A stretch of DNA of 64,000 nt from CBDAUN01 sp965214875 (GCA_965214875.1 OZ243980.1:3472001-3536000), one strand, 5' to 3'; shown: positions 1-8,343, numbered from the stretch's first letter. Notes: generated by a model from the sequence alone, not told the origin. Made by a program: numbers and translations.

Positions 1-369
1 CATCTCATGATCGCGTCAGGCGGTGTCACCGTAGAAGCGCAGCCGAAATCGTGCGTTGCCGGCAGACTCGTTCGGCAAACGACATGCCGAAAATAGGCTG
101 TGAATCATTGCATTTATGCTTTCGAGCGATCCACTCTAAAATGTGGGCATAAGTGGTTATGCAGAAACCTAAATTTTTTTCGACTGTGAATGTATCGTTG
201 TCGAAGATGTGCGATGCGCAAAGTTTTGCGGAACAACCGCTCTGTTTAGCTAGGGTGTGAAAAAATACCTCTTGTTGGGTCAAATTCAATAAATGAGCTT
301 ATGGTTTGATATGAAGATTGCAGCGGTTGGCGCGAACGCCTTCTTGGAACATGGGCCTCACCAGCGGTG
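1..369. other. No supported gene
   Basis: I see nothing convincing here. A short open frame on the minus strand (26-289) resembles no family I know, has no good ribosome binding site and is followed by nothing co-directional. The segment could hold the promoter of the small plus-strand frame starting at 370. Confidence 0.5.
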
Positions 370-543
370 ATGCGAATGGCAAATATGCATATGCAGCACA
401 ACGACAACCGCGCCACAAGGTGGCTTTTGTGGACAGCGGCCATCAGCACGGGCTTTGCTTTGCTCAGCGTGTATCTGATGATTTGGGCAAAATGGGGATT
501 GATTACTGTGATGAAATTGGATATGTGGTCAATCTGCTTTTAG
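370..543 (+). CDS. Possible small single-pass membrane protein
   Basis: This 57-codon frame encodes a short hydrophilic N-terminus (rich in Met, His, Asn) followed by one hydrophobic segment at about residues 18-40 (WLLWTAAISTGFALLSVYLM) and a short tail. The Arg residues before the segment fit an N-in topology. It converges with the SCO gene and its stop codon overlaps that gene's end. There is no strong Shine-Dalgarno sequence, and two other ATG codons lie just downstream. I do not recognise a family. The copper/oxidase neighbourhood makes a small oxidase-associated protein conceivable, but that is a guess, and the frame may be non-coding. Confidence 0.35.
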   Translation: MRMANMHMQHNDNRATRWLLWTAAISTGFALLSVYLMIWAKWGLITVMKLDMWSICF

Positions 544-1151
544 CTGATATTCAGCTTTTTCGCGATCTGCGCGACAATATCCTCGTTCGACTGGCCGGTC
601 GAAAAATGCGTCACGTAGCGTCCTTCGGGGCCAATCAAGTATAGAAAAGAACTGTGATTGACCGTATAGTCGTCCGCTGCCTCGCCCGTTGAGACATACG
701 AAAAATAACTTCCATACGAACGTGCCACCTCCTGCAACTGCTCCACAGTACCTGTCAGTCCCTCGAATCGATCATGGAAGTGCGATATGTAGTTGGCTAT
801 CACTTCCAGCGTGTCCCGTTGCGGATCTACAGAGATAAACAACGGTGTCACCTGCTCAGCCTTGCTCGCGTCAACACCTTCGAGCCGCTCAAGGATATTC
901 GTCATCTGAAGCAAAGATGTCGGGCATATGGCTGGGCAGTTGGTAAAACCGAAATACACCAGCAAATATCGCCCGCGATAGTTTTCACCGGTAACCGTTT
1001 TGCCACTGTGGTGAACCAGTTCAAACGGCCCGCCTAGCGCGATCGCCGCCTGTTCGTCCTGACTCGTGAACTGATACGCGACAATGCCGAGCACTCCAAA
1101 GCTAAACGCGCAAAGTAGCACTAGCAACGCATTTTTGACGCCCTTTCGCAT
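540..1151 (-). CDS. SCO1/SenC/PrrC family copper protein
   Basis: A membrane-anchored thioredoxin-fold protein expected to deliver copper to the CuA centre of cytochrome c oxidase or to keep its cysteines reduced. Residues 8-28 form the N-terminal membrane anchor. The family metal site is complete: Cys72 and Cys76 in the CPAIC motif, plus His166 in VNHSSF. At 203 aa it is the usual length. It lies 53 nt downstream of a PCu(A)C chaperone gene on the same strand, and the two form a classic periplasmic copper-relay pair, probably one operon. Family assignment is secure; the precise oxidase target is not visible in this window. Confidence 0.93.
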   Translation of the reverse strand: MRKGVKNALLVLLCAFSFGVLGIVAYQFTSQDEQAAIALGGPFELVHHSGKTVTGENYRGRYLLVYFGFTNCPAICPTSLLQMTNILERLEGVDASKAEQVTPLFISVDPQRDTLEVIANYISHFHDRFEGLTGTVEQLQEVARSYGSYFSYVSTGEAADDYTVNHSSFLYLIGPEGRYVTHFSTGQSNEDIVAQIAKKLNIS

Positions 1152-1204
1152 TAGTCAAGCCAACTGTTGCCTGCTTTCTAGATGTGACCGACCTAGCACT
1201 AGCA

Positions 1205-1723
1205 TCACTTGCAACCAAGCTTGTGAGCGGTAGAACTATTGGATACTGCGCGAACCGGCACATCGACAACAATTTTTCCGGTTTTTCTAAATTCAAGCTC
1301 GATTTGCAACATCGCACGCTCAGTGAGCGGCTGATCCAAACCCATCAACATGATATGCGGTCCCCGGGGCTTCAATATCAGCGGCGCATCCGAATCAAAC
1401 GAAAAGCCGTCAACGTGCCGCATCATCACCACCCCACCTTCAACTACAGTATCGTGAAGCATCACATTGCCTGCTTGCGGAGACCTCGCGCTCACGAGAA
1501 CATCGGAAAAGCCGGAACGGGCGGAAATTGCCATAAAGGCGGCACCGACACTCTTGCCCAAAGAGTCGAATGCATACGGCGTGTCGATGCAAATGTCACG
1601 GTGCCAAGAGGAGGAAGACGGGCTGGAATCCGCTCCTGCAACCTGAGCAACGACAAACGCGAAACATGCGATTACGGCTGACAAAAGAATTGATTCTCGA
1701 AATCTAGTCTGTATCGCAATCAT
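1205..1723 (-). CDS. PCu(A)C-type periplasmic copper chaperone
   Basis: A Cu(I) chaperone of the PCu(A)C (DUF461) family that passes copper to SCO or directly to the CuA site of cytochrome oxidase. I place the start at 1723 (ATG) because it gives a normal signal peptide at residues 1-30 (hydrophobic core ILLSAVIACFAFVVAQVAGA); the longer frame upstream adds 45 residues with no secretion signal. The family's His/Met pattern is present: MLHD, then MMRH about ten residues later, then HIMLM. The mature domain is about 140 aa, as usual. It is the first gene of the copper pair with the SCO gene 53 nt downstream. Confidence 0.88.
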   Translation of the reverse strand: MIAIQTRFRESILLSAVIACFAFVVAQVAGADSSPSSSSWHRDICIDTPYAFDSLGKSVGAAFMAISARSGFSDVLVSARSPQAGNVMLHDTVVEGGVVMMRHVDGFSFDSDAPLILKPRGPHIMLMGLDQPLTERAMLQIELEFRKTGKIVVDVPVRAVSNSSTAHKLGCK

Positions 1724-1964
1724 GTAATCGGCTCCAGCGAGTTGGCAGCTTCCAGCTAGTCGTGAAATGTACCCGCATTTGGGTTTTCTGCTGATATGCA
1801 TTGCACGTCGATGCAACACAAGTCGCAAAAATTGAGAAAAATGAAAGAATGTTCGCAAAATACATATGCGGTCAGTGCCACTTTACACAAGCATCAGGCT
1901 AATCGTCTCTTAAGGTCCAACTCCCTTCGAGTCGGCCATTTCGCAGCTTGGCAACATCGCGGAC

Positions 1965-3302
1965 CTACCGACACGTCAGCGAATGCGCCTCATGATGATG
2001 CCTTGCGCGAAGTTCGTTCACTGAAAGGTCTGAGATCTCGCCATCGATCACCCGCCAGCGCCCGCCGATCATCACGCGGTCAGCGCGATGCGCACCACAT
2101 AGGACCAAGGCGGCAAGCGGATCCGATGCGCCAGAAAACCTCAACTCATCCAGCTTGAACATCGCAAGGTCTGCCTGCTTGCCGACCGCGATCGAACCGA
2201 TATCGCTGCGACCGATGCAAGCAGCCGAACCTTCTGTCGCCCAGCGAATCACGTCCATATGGCTGACGCTAGCCGAACCATACCTCAGTCTTTGAATCTG
2301 CAGCGCATGCCTGACCTCCTGAACCAGATTCGAAGCATCGTTGGACGCAGACCCGTCGACCCCGATGCCGACAGCGCAGCCAGCAGACTCAAGCTCAATA
2401 CCGGGGCACAAGCCGGATGCAAGAATCATATTGGATGCCGGACAATGGCTGATGCCGACACCCTCGCCACCCAGCCTTTGGATTTCACGGGTAGTGAAAT
2501 GAATGCCGTGCGCAAGCCAAGTGCGATTGCTCAGCCAGCCGACTTGCTCAAGATAATCTAGCGGACGGCACTTGAACTTGCGTTTGCAAAAACTGTTTTC
2601 GTCCTCCGTCTCAGCCAGATGGGTGTGCAAACGCACATCCATCCTGTCTGCCAGCGCAGCGCTTTGCTCCATGACATCGCGCGTGACAGAAAAGGGCGAA
2701 CATGGCGCAAGCGCGATACAGCAGTGCGAACCGTCTGCGCCATCGTGATAGCTGTCGATCACTCGCTCGCTGTCGCTGAGAATAGCATCCGTATCCTGAA
2801 TCACCGACTTAGGCGGCAGCCCGCCATCTTCGACCGAAAGATTCATGCTGCCGCGAGTCAAGCAAACGCGCATCCCCATGGATCTTGCAGCTTCTGCCTG
2901 AATGTCGATTGCATCGTGCAAATTGGCCGGGAAGACATAGTGATGATCGACGGATGTCGTGCATCCCGACAGCAGCAGCTCGGCCAGCGCGAGCTGGGTA
3001 GAGACATGGATGGATTCGGGTGTCAAATTCGACCATATCGGATACAGCGCTTTAAGCCAGCCGAACAGTTCCTTGTTCAATGCCTCGGGGCGGCATCGCG
3101 TCAGCGTCTGATAGAAGTGGTGATGGGTGTTGATCAGGCCCGGTAGAATGACATGCTGAGATGCGTCGAAGACTTTGTGGACCGGGGCAGTTGCGGTCGC
3201 ACCAGAGGGAACGCATTCGACAATCTCTGCGCCATCGACCACGATTCCGCCGTCCGCGCCGTGTGCAAATATGGCAAGGGGATGCTTGATCCAGATGCGC
3301 AT
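1965..3302 (-). CDS. Amidohydrolase, likely 8-oxoguanine deaminase
   Basis: A cytosolic metal-dependent deaminase of the amidohydrolase superfamily (AtzA/TrzA/guanine deaminase group). The metal and catalytic motifs are present in order: NTHHHF, SVDHHY, HTHLAET, a His in AHGIHF, HCPASNM and GVDGSASND. This combination (NTHHHFYQTLTR early, GVDGSASND late) is what I associate with 8-oxoguanine deaminases, which convert 8-oxoguanine to urate; related s-triazine or guanine deaminases are the alternative. I start at the ATG at 3302 because the residues before it are not part of the fold. It is monocistronic here, with no purine genes nearby. Length, 445 aa, is normal. Confidence 0.8.
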   Translation of the reverse strand: MRIWIKHPLAIFAHGADGGIVVDGAEIVECVPSGATATAPVHKVFDASQHVILPGLINTHHHFYQTLTRCRPEALNKELFGWLKALYPIWSNLTPESIHVSTQLALAELLLSGCTTSVDHHYVFPANLHDAIDIQAEAARSMGMRVCLTRGSMNLSVEDGGLPPKSVIQDTDAILSDSERVIDSYHDGADGSHCCIALAPCSPFSVTRDVMEQSAALADRMDVRLHTHLAETEDENSFCKRKFKCRPLDYLEQVGWLSNRTWLAHGIHFTTREIQRLGGEGVGISHCPASNMILASGLCPGIELESAGCAVGIGVDGSASNDASNLVQEVRHALQIQRLRYGSASVSHMDVIRWATEGSAACIGRSDIGSIAVGKQADLAMFKLDELRFSGASDPLAALVLCGAHRADRVMIGGRWRVIDGEISDLSVNELRARHHHEAHSLTCR

Positions 3303-3638
3303 TGGGACGTTAGCGCGGCAATTTCCCGGTGCGATCGCCACAATGCATGGCAACCAACATCACAAGCAAATCGCGCAAAAGCGAATTGCAGTGCCGGTTG
3401 ATGGGCGACTTGAGGCGCGGCGGCGCATCTGTTGACTCCATGCCTGTTCCCCGATCAATCGGCATACAGGAGCAACTATTCAATGTCCGAATAGCCAGCA
3501 TATGTGAGCCTGCGGCATCGCCGCAGGCACGATCCCTGCAACGGCTGCGGCTGAATCTTTCAAATCGTCAATGCGTGGAATTCGCATTCATGCACGTACT
3601 CACTGAGCACTAGAAGCTTAGCTGGTCGGATCGCGCTA

Positions 3639-4205
3639 CTATTCGCGGTAATCTTCAGCCAGAGCCTTTGCAAGCGACTGAACTTTGTTCTTCAGCCTAT
3701 CTTCATCGGTGTCAAGAGGGTCGAATTTCCAAGGTTCATCCTCGTATTCGCGATGCACGTAATTGTTCTCATCCAACGATTTGATCATGTCGGAATATCC
3801 CCAAGCACCGCCGCAGTCCTCCGGCGGTGCGCGGCCTTGCACCTCGATTAGCTGCGGATAGATCTGGCCTCGCTTGGCCTTGGTCTTGCGTCCGATGCGG
3901 ATGCAGTGAGACCAGCAGTCTCCGAAATCGTACAAGTACGTAAACATGCGTACCCGGTGCCGCTCGCGGATGTCTCGGATCGAAGTCTCGTATGTCTCGT
4001 CCATATCATAATCCCATTCGGCGAACTCGGGGCTTCTCCTGCTGTGCCGCAATTCAAATAACCAGAGGTGATCGAATTCCCAATCGAAAGCGTGTTGCAA
4101 AAGATCATGCAGGTCGCCGAGAATAAAGCGGTAAGGCACGAGCAGTTTCCGGCGAACTTCAGGTTCTAAGAATTCTATATTCACATCTAGCTCAACGATT
4201 TCCAA
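3639..4205 (-). CDS. pRiA4b ORF-3-like protein
   Basis: A 188-aa protein of the plasmid pRiA4b ORF-3 family (also described as the IS1096 passenger TnpR-like family). Diagnostic stretches are LQHAFDWEFDHLWLFEL, FTYLYDFGDCWSHCI and the PPEDCGGAWGY segment. The molecular function of the family is unknown; members are often found beside mobile elements. I choose the TTG at 4205 because AAGGAG sits 7 nt upstream and the only nearby ATG (4210) is out of frame. The start codon lies 17 bp from the end of an IS481-like remnant, so its promoter region has probably been replaced by the insertion sequence. Confidence 0.82.
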   Translation of the reverse strand: MEIVELDVNIEFLEPEVRRKLLVPYRFILGDLHDLLQHAFDWEFDHLWLFELRHSRRSPEFAEWDYDMDETYETSIRDIRERHRVRMFTYLYDFGDCWSHCIRIGRKTKAKRGQIYPQLIEVQGRAPPEDCGGAWGYSDMIKSLDENNYVHREYEDEPWKFDPLDTDEDRLKNKVQSLAKALAEDYRE

Positions 4206-4221
4206 GACATTTCTCCTTAGG

Positions 4222-4758
4222 TGTACTGGTTCAATACATATGAGACTTTTTAAGTGGCCAGCGCACTTTGTTCGAAGTTCTGATTATACGCCTGCATGGG
4301 CGCCGTTTGTCCGAGCGCCTGATGCGGTCGGTAGTCGTTTTAGAAATGCTCGAATTTGGCCAGCTCGGCGTTGGCGCGCTCCACGCAGCCGTTGTATTTG
4401 GGGCTTTTGGGCGGCAGCACGAACGGTGCCTGGCAGACCGGGCGGTCGAGCAGCTTCGAGGTGCAAGTGGCGGTGGCGCGCATGCAGGCGCGCATGCAGC
4501 AAGGCTTCGAGACCGGGCAGACGGCCTCGGACTCCTTGACCGCGAAGCCGGCCTCGATGGCGACGCTCATGTGATCGATCTGGACCATCTGGCCGGGCGT
4601 GGCAGTCGAACTTGCGCCGCCGCTTGGGCTTCACGCACCCGTAGTGGAACGCTGCGGGCTCGGCCTGCCCGGTGCACACCAGGCGGGCGATCATGCGTCC
4701 GGTGGCGGATGCGCTGAGCGGGAAGGGGCGGGCGGTCCCACATGTATCTGACCCCGGA
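4222..4758 (-). mobile_element. IS481-like insertion sequence remnant (copy 1)
   Basis: Decayed element whose minus strand encodes pieces of an IS481-type transposase. The integrase catalytic-domain start (VQIDHMSVAIEAG), the segment PKSPKYNGCVERANAEL and the C-terminal ARTNGAHAGV-type end can be read, but in different frames and with the central acidic region lost. The left end carries the motif at 4222-4244 (TGTACTGGTTCAATACATAT, then GAG). The right end near 4735-4757 resembles its inverted copy with a GGGGTCAGATAC core. The element is GC-rich compared with neighbouring genes and no intact transposase remains. Exact right boundary is uncertain by several bases. Confidence 0.75.
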
Positions 4759-4913
4759 CTGAACTTTCTCTCAGGCTGAAACACTGCTGGCTGCCTGGAT
4801 ACCGTCAATGCATAATTTCCAGGTCAAGACCCAAGGTCACCGGCCAGGGGCACCACTCATTGCTTGCCAGTGCTTGTTGCCTGTCTGCCTGTCGATTCGT
4901 CCATCCTGGAAAA

Positions 4914-5195
4914 TTACCTGGTCGGTATCCCGACCAGGGCCAGGAACGCAAAGCCCGCGCCCAGGATGGCTATCGTTATCGCGATCTGGGCGATTCCGAA
5001 TCCGACCGTCCAGCGCAGGTTGTCCTTGTCCCGCTTGGCCGTGTCGGTATCCCGCCTGGCCATGTCGGCCCGGAAACGCTCGAGCGTTTCCTGAAGGTCG
5101 GACTGCAGTGTCTTCATTCGTTCCTCCAGCACGGTGTGCTGTTTCTTCAACCCGGCAAGGTCTTTTGCCTGTTCTTGACCTGTGGATTCTTCCAT
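4914..5195 (-). CDS. Small coiled-coil protein with C-terminal membrane segment
   Basis: A 93-aa protein. Residues about 10-60 are charged and heptad-like (LAGLKKQHTVLEERMKTLQS...), with a RDTDTAKRDKD repeat, and residues about 66-90 are a hydrophobic membrane segment ending in a short PTR tail. It is paralogous to the 97-aa protein at 56179-56472: same architecture, shared VLEERMKT and RADMA/RADIA stretches. I recognise only the general tail-anchored coiled-coil type and assign no function. Its start lies 41 bp from the left-end motif of the 5237-8300 element, with TTGAAA and CATAGA elements 16 bp apart just upstream of the ATG. The paralogue also starts about 35 bp from an identical motif. 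Confidence 0.6.
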   Translation of the reverse strand: MEESTGQEQAKDLAGLKKQHTVLEERMKTLQSDLQETLERFRADMARRDTDTAKRDKDNLRWTVGFGIAQIAITIAILGAGFAFLALVGIPTR

Positions 5196-5457
5196 GCCCC
5201 CATTCTATGCGATCGTCAGCCGGTTTTTCAATTGATTGTACGGGTTCAATGCATATGAGCCCTCTAGCCCCGCGGCGCGGGGCCGCCATCGACTTTAGAA
5301 ACGGGGGCGCGCATGCCTTGGAATGGATGCGCCGAACAAGAGGCCGACGTGCGCTCCGGAGACCTTGATCCCGAATGCGGGCCTGGTCCGCTCCGTACGC
5401 CGTCCCGTCATTGGCGGCGCCGGGCGACCCCGCTGCAAAGACTGGTCCAGGCATGGA
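5194..5457. repeat. Left arm of a 264-bp inverted repeat
   Basis: This segment is repeated, inverted and nearly identical, at 8080-8343. The arms pair base for base without net indels (coordinate sum 13537). Each contains about 43 bp outside the 23-bp terminal motif, the motif itself (5237-5259), a GC hairpin (5268-5273 with 5277-5282) and about 170 bp that stay open in one frame beginning MPWNGCAEQEAD. I see no known protein in it. The part inside the motif lies just upstream of the IS110-like transposase remnant, so it may be that element's left non-coding end. Confidence 0.85.
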
Positions 5458-5512
5458 TGCGGAGCGTTCGGCGCATCGCATCTGCTGAGCGGCCGACGAG
5501 GAGATTGCAGCA

Positions 5513-6330
5513 TGGGCGGAGCAAGCAAAGCCAGGGTTCCGGCGGTCTATCCGGACAGCGCCGGCACCGATATCGCCAAGGACATCCGCCATGCCGCCTT
5601 GCCGGCCGCCGGCAAGGCGAGCAGCCGGCGGAGTCGTTCGGCGCGACGACGGGCGAGTTGCACCGGCTGGCCGACTGGCTGGAGGCGCATTCGGTCCGCC
5701 AGGTCGCGCCGGAGTCGACCGGAGTCTGCCGGATCGCACCCTTCGAGGTTTTGGAGCGGCGCGGCTTCGAGGCCGGGCTGGCCGATCCGGTCGGGCTGGC
5801 GCGGCCGGACCGGCGCAAGCTGGACGTGCCGGACTGCCGGCGGCTGCAGCAGCTGATGAGCCTCGGGCTTTTGAAGCGCCCGCCTGGCCAAGCTGCGCGA
5901 CCGGCGCGCCGAGCATCTGCCGTCCCTGGAGCTGGCGCGCGAAAGCTGCCGGCGCCGCAGCGGCCGGATCGAGCGGCTGGAACAAAGCATTCTCGCCGCG
6001 GCCGAGCGACTTGCCGGCGAAGGCGAAAAGCCTGGCTGGGAGCGGCGGATGCGCGAGGCGATGCCGTCGATCTTCTCGGAGGCGGGGCCGGATTTTTCCA
6101 TGCTGCCCAGCGAGAGCAGGTTCTGCCAGCGGCCGGTGCCGGCATCTCCGGCGGCAAGCGGCTCGGCCGCGCCAAAGGGCGCGGCGGCGCCCAGATCGCC
6201 GGCCAGTCGCTTCGAGTGTGCGCGATGCGCCTGCGGCGCGACCAAAGCCCGCTCGGCGACCGGCATCGCGGCCGCTGCGCGATAGCCGACCCGCCGCGAG
6301 CGATCAAGGCCGGCGCGCGATGGCGGCGCA
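5513..6330 (+). pseudogene. IS110-family transposase, multiply frameshifted
   Basis: Pieces of an IS110/IS1110-type transposase can be read across three frames. The N-terminal RuvC-like start is GTDIAKDIRHAALP, followed in another frame by TTGELHRLADWLEAH, VAPESTGVCRIAPFEVLE and RRKLDVPDCRRLQQL. Further on comes the C-terminal domain (FSMLPSESRFC, then ISGGKRL, then LRVCAMRLRRDQSPLG). These correspond to the DEDD N-terminal domain and the C-terminal serine-containing domain of the family. At least two frameshifts and a shortened central linker make it inactive. The sequence is strikingly GC-rich, so antisense frames stay open and are misleading. A trailing 50-residue open stretch to 6487 (RQAELRRRSEVRQLFRQAKR) is unassigned. 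Confidence 0.7.
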
Positions 6331-6524
6331 AGGCAAGCCATGCAGCGAAGAGCCGGCACGGCAGGCCGAGCTCCGGCGGCGGTCCGAGGTCCGCCAGCTG
6401 TTCCGCCAGGCCAAGCGGCTAGGGCTCGACGCGCCGGACAAGGATGGCGACATTGTCCGATTGGAACAGGCGCTTGCGCGGACCTGAAGGCCATGCCGGA
6501 GAGTTTTAGTTTCTGCAAAGACTT

Positions 6525-6690
6525 TTCAGGTGGCAAGCGCACCTTGGTCGAAGTTTTGATTATACGCCTGCATGGGCATCATTTGTCCAGGCGCGGATCG
6601 GCCGGAAGGCGTTGCAAAGGCGCTCGAACCTGGCTAGCTCGACGGCGCAGGACTGGTGGAACTCGCAACGGCCGGCGGCTGAATTCGGCG
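6525..6690 (-). pseudogene. IS481-like transposase C-terminal remnant (copy 2)
   Basis: The minus strand encodes a degraded version of the same C-terminus found at 4240, 46160 and 56540: a GRCEFHQSC-like stretch, LARFERLCNAFRP, and a damaged end corresponding to the PMQAYNQNF segment. It lacks the 23-bp terminal motif at its end, unlike the other three copies, so it was probably cut by a later insertion or deletion. Confidence 0.6.
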
Positions 6691-7259
6691 CAGACGACTG
6701 CGAGCCGGCCCGCGCCGACCTGCATCATCAGCGATGGTCGGTCAAGAAGCTCTGCAAGCAGAGCAGGCAAGTGCTGAAGGTCGAGTATTTTCACTCGAAA
6801 AGCCTCAACGGGGCGCGGCATCATGAGAGCCAGCGACAAGCACTCCGTCACGGCCGGCTGCAAGGCCTTCGAGCCTCTCATGCTCGGCCGCGCGAAAAGC
6901 GTCGCCTCGCCGAGTCGATGCGGCGAGAAAGGGTCAGCCGGTCGTTCATGCGAATCTCGCAAAAGCCGGCTGGAAAATGGAAGCCCGGCAAAGCCTGGAA
7001 CAAGGCAATGAAATCAACAGCCTGATGAAAAAGTCCGATGAAACCTTAAGTTGACGCGCCATGCGATGCTAAGTTAATGGCATTGCCCCCCCCCCCATGC
7101 CGCCAACGAGGGACACAAGCCGCTTTCACCTTGCGCCTCTTCCAACAAGAAACCATGTCCGGCATCAGCAAATATTGTAAAAAAACTTGACCTTCAAAAC
7201 GAACCGGAAAATAGGCAGCGTCTCGGTTTGAAAACCGCAGAAGCGCATTGCAGAGACAG
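6691..7259. other. Unassigned sequence inside the IS island
   Basis: Open stretches exist on both strands but none resembles a known protein, and base composition changes from GC-rich (before about 7020) to ordinary after it. I read this as scrambled remnant DNA. It contains the C run at 7086-7096 and, at its right edge, the 3-prime flank of the secreted-protein gene. Confidence 0.45.
7086..7096. repeat. Poly-C run, 11 bases
   Basis: A run of eleven C preceded by ATGGCATTG (ATG at 7077-7079) on the plus strand. In the present length it would encode a short peptide beginning MALPPPPC that ends after about 40 codons, with no signal peptide in any frame. No gene can be assigned, but runs of this length are rare and three others in this window lie in genes. 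Confidence 0.9.
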
Positions 7260-7275
7260 GCGGCCCGCAGGCCGC
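7260..7275 (-). terminator. Hairpin after the secreted-protein gene
   Basis: GCGGCC at 7260-7265 pairs with GGCCGC at 7270-7275 around a four-base loop, 14 nt after the stop codon of the minus-strand gene 7289-7888. No U-run follows, so it is only terminator-like. A similar GC stem (45166-45173 with 45209-45216) and a neighbouring CATTGCAGA sequence lie just downstream of the second poly-C secreted-protein gene, suggesting a shared 3-prime module. Confidence 0.4.
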
Positions 7276-7288
7276 TCCTTTTGCGGGT

Positions 7289-7888
7289 TCAGTCGTCGTC
7301 CCGGATGGGAATGCGCAGATAGCGGACCGGGTCGTACATCACGACAATCAGATGGTTCTGCCGATCGGCCTTGACGTTGTCTCTGGAAATGAGGAGAAAA
7401 AGATTTAGGCCATTACGGGCAGAATCATCCGTGCCGTCAGAGTCGCGGTCATATGCCTGGCCGAAATTCTGATTGCAGATCATTCGGCCTTGGGCCCACC
7501 CCCACCCGGCATTGGGTCTAAAATTGACACTGGAAACCCCGCGGATGTTGCCCTCGCACACGCCCGGCGGCGCTTCCGGCGGGCACGCAGTTGTCTCCCA
7601 CACATTCACGCACGCCGTCAGGGGTCTGTCACGGGCGGGACAACTGTCCGGTCCTGAGTCGCCGCCAGGCCATTTGACGCTGATGATGGCATTGTTTGCT
7701 GCAGAGTCGTCCTCGATGAGGTCGCCCACTGGAAAGACCTTTTCGAGGACGAGATCGCTGAGTTCGCATCGGGCCAGCGCCGGCGGCGCGGCGGCCAGGG
7801 CGAGCGGCGCCAGCAATAGGAAGGCGGCTAGTCTAGCGAGGGGGGGGGGGGGGGGGGAGGGGAGGTGAATTAAATTTTTCTGAATCAT
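7289..7888 (-). CDS. Secreted protein with signal peptide encoded across a poly-C run
   Basis: A 199-aa protein starting at the ATG at 7888. Residues 1-16 include MIQKNLIHLPS and a five-proline run encoded by 18 consecutive C, followed by a typical signal peptide core (LARLAAFLLLAPLALAAAPPALA). The predicted mature part of about 160 aa contains several Cys residues (RCELSD, CPARDR, ACVNVW, TACPPE, GVCEGN, MICNQ) and a DRDSDGTDD acidic loop that might bind calcium. I recognise no family. It lies inside the IS island on the strand opposite to the IS110 remnant. A TATAAT box reads into it (7928-7933). In the present run length the frame is intact, so the gene reads as ON. Confidence 0.6.
   Translation of the reverse strand: MIQKNLIHLPSPPPPPLARLAAFLLLAPLALAAAPPALARCELSDLVLEKVFPVGDLIEDDSAANNAIISVKWPGGDSGPDSCPARDRPLTACVNVWETTACPPEAPPGVCEGNIRGVSSVNFRPNAGWGWAQGRMICNQNFGQAYDRDSDGTDDSARNGLNLFLLISRDNVKADRQNHLIVVMYDPVRYLRIPIRDDD
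7840..7857. repeat. Poly-G run, 18 bases (C on the coding strand)
   Basis: Eighteen consecutive G on the plus strand, inside codons 11-16 of the secreted-protein gene. A change by one or two bases would shift everything downstream of the start codon, including the signal peptide, so the run is a candidate slipped-strand switch. Confidence 0.95.
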
Positions 7889-8079
7889 GGCAACATGCTG
7901 AGAAATGAAATGAGAAATGGAATTTCTATTATACCCCGTCCCCCAAATCCGCGTTAGAGATCTTTTTGGGACGGATTTTCGTCGAAATCCGCAACGCGCC
8001 GGGACGCAGCGGCTTTTTTCGCGGATTCGAGTCTTCGCCAAGTTGAACTTGAGACCAGAAGCGAGAGAGTTCATTAGGA

Positions 8080-8343
8080 TCCATGCCTGGACCAGTCTTT
8101 GCAGCGGGGCCGCCCGGCGCCGCCAATGACGGGACGGCGCGCGCAGCGGACCAGACCCGCATTCGGGATCAAGGTCTCCGGAGCGCATGTCGGCCTCTTG
8201 TTCGGCGCATCCATTCCAAGGCATGCGCGCCCCCGTTTCTAAAGTCGGTGGCGGCCCCGCGCCGCGGGGCTAGAGGGCTCATATGTATTGAACCAGTACA
8301 ATCAATTGAAAAACCGGCTGATGATCGTATAGAATGGGGGCAT
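8080..8343. repeat. Right arm of the 264-bp inverted repeat
   Basis: Inverted near-identical copy of 5194-5457, with scattered single-base differences. It includes the terminal motif at 8278-8300 and the hairpin. Its outer end carries TTGAAA and TATAGA 16 bp apart, reading into the AAA ATPase gene that follows; the left arm has the same arrangement reading into the coiled-coil gene. Confidence 0.85.

Larger units (their letters stand above)
5237..8300. mobile_element. Composite IS island bounded by inverted copies of a 23-bp motif
   Basis: The segment starts with TGTACGGGTTCAATGCATAT and ends with the inverted form of the same motif (8278-8300). It carries an IS110-like transposase remnant (5513-6330), a short IS481-like C-terminal remnant (6525-6690), about 570 bp of unassigned sequence with an 11-base C run, and a secreted-protein gene (7289-7888) on the opposite strand. 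The ends are embedded in the longer inverted repeats 5194-5457 and 8080-8343. I infer that successive insertions plus an inversion or inverted duplication built the structure; whether it ever moved as one unit cannot be told from the sequence. Confidence 0.6.

Noticed and set aside
26..289. 87-aa minus-strand ORF at the window start
   Set aside because: No family resemblance, no ribosome binding site and no supporting neighbours.
4222..4244. tRNA-like T-arm sequence (GGTTCAAT) in the 23-bp motif
   Set aside because: No cloverleaf can be formed around it; the similarity is limited to a few bases.
4837..6542. Long antisense and alternative-frame ORFs in the IS island (for example 4837-5985, 5408-6331, 5547-6542)
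   Set aside because: They are Arg/Ala/Pro-rich, have no domain content and lie opposite or across the IS110-like remnant; high GC keeps stop codons rare.
7077..7195. Third poly-C secreted-protein gene at 7086
   Set aside because: No frame after the run encodes a signal peptide or a protein longer than about 40 residues.
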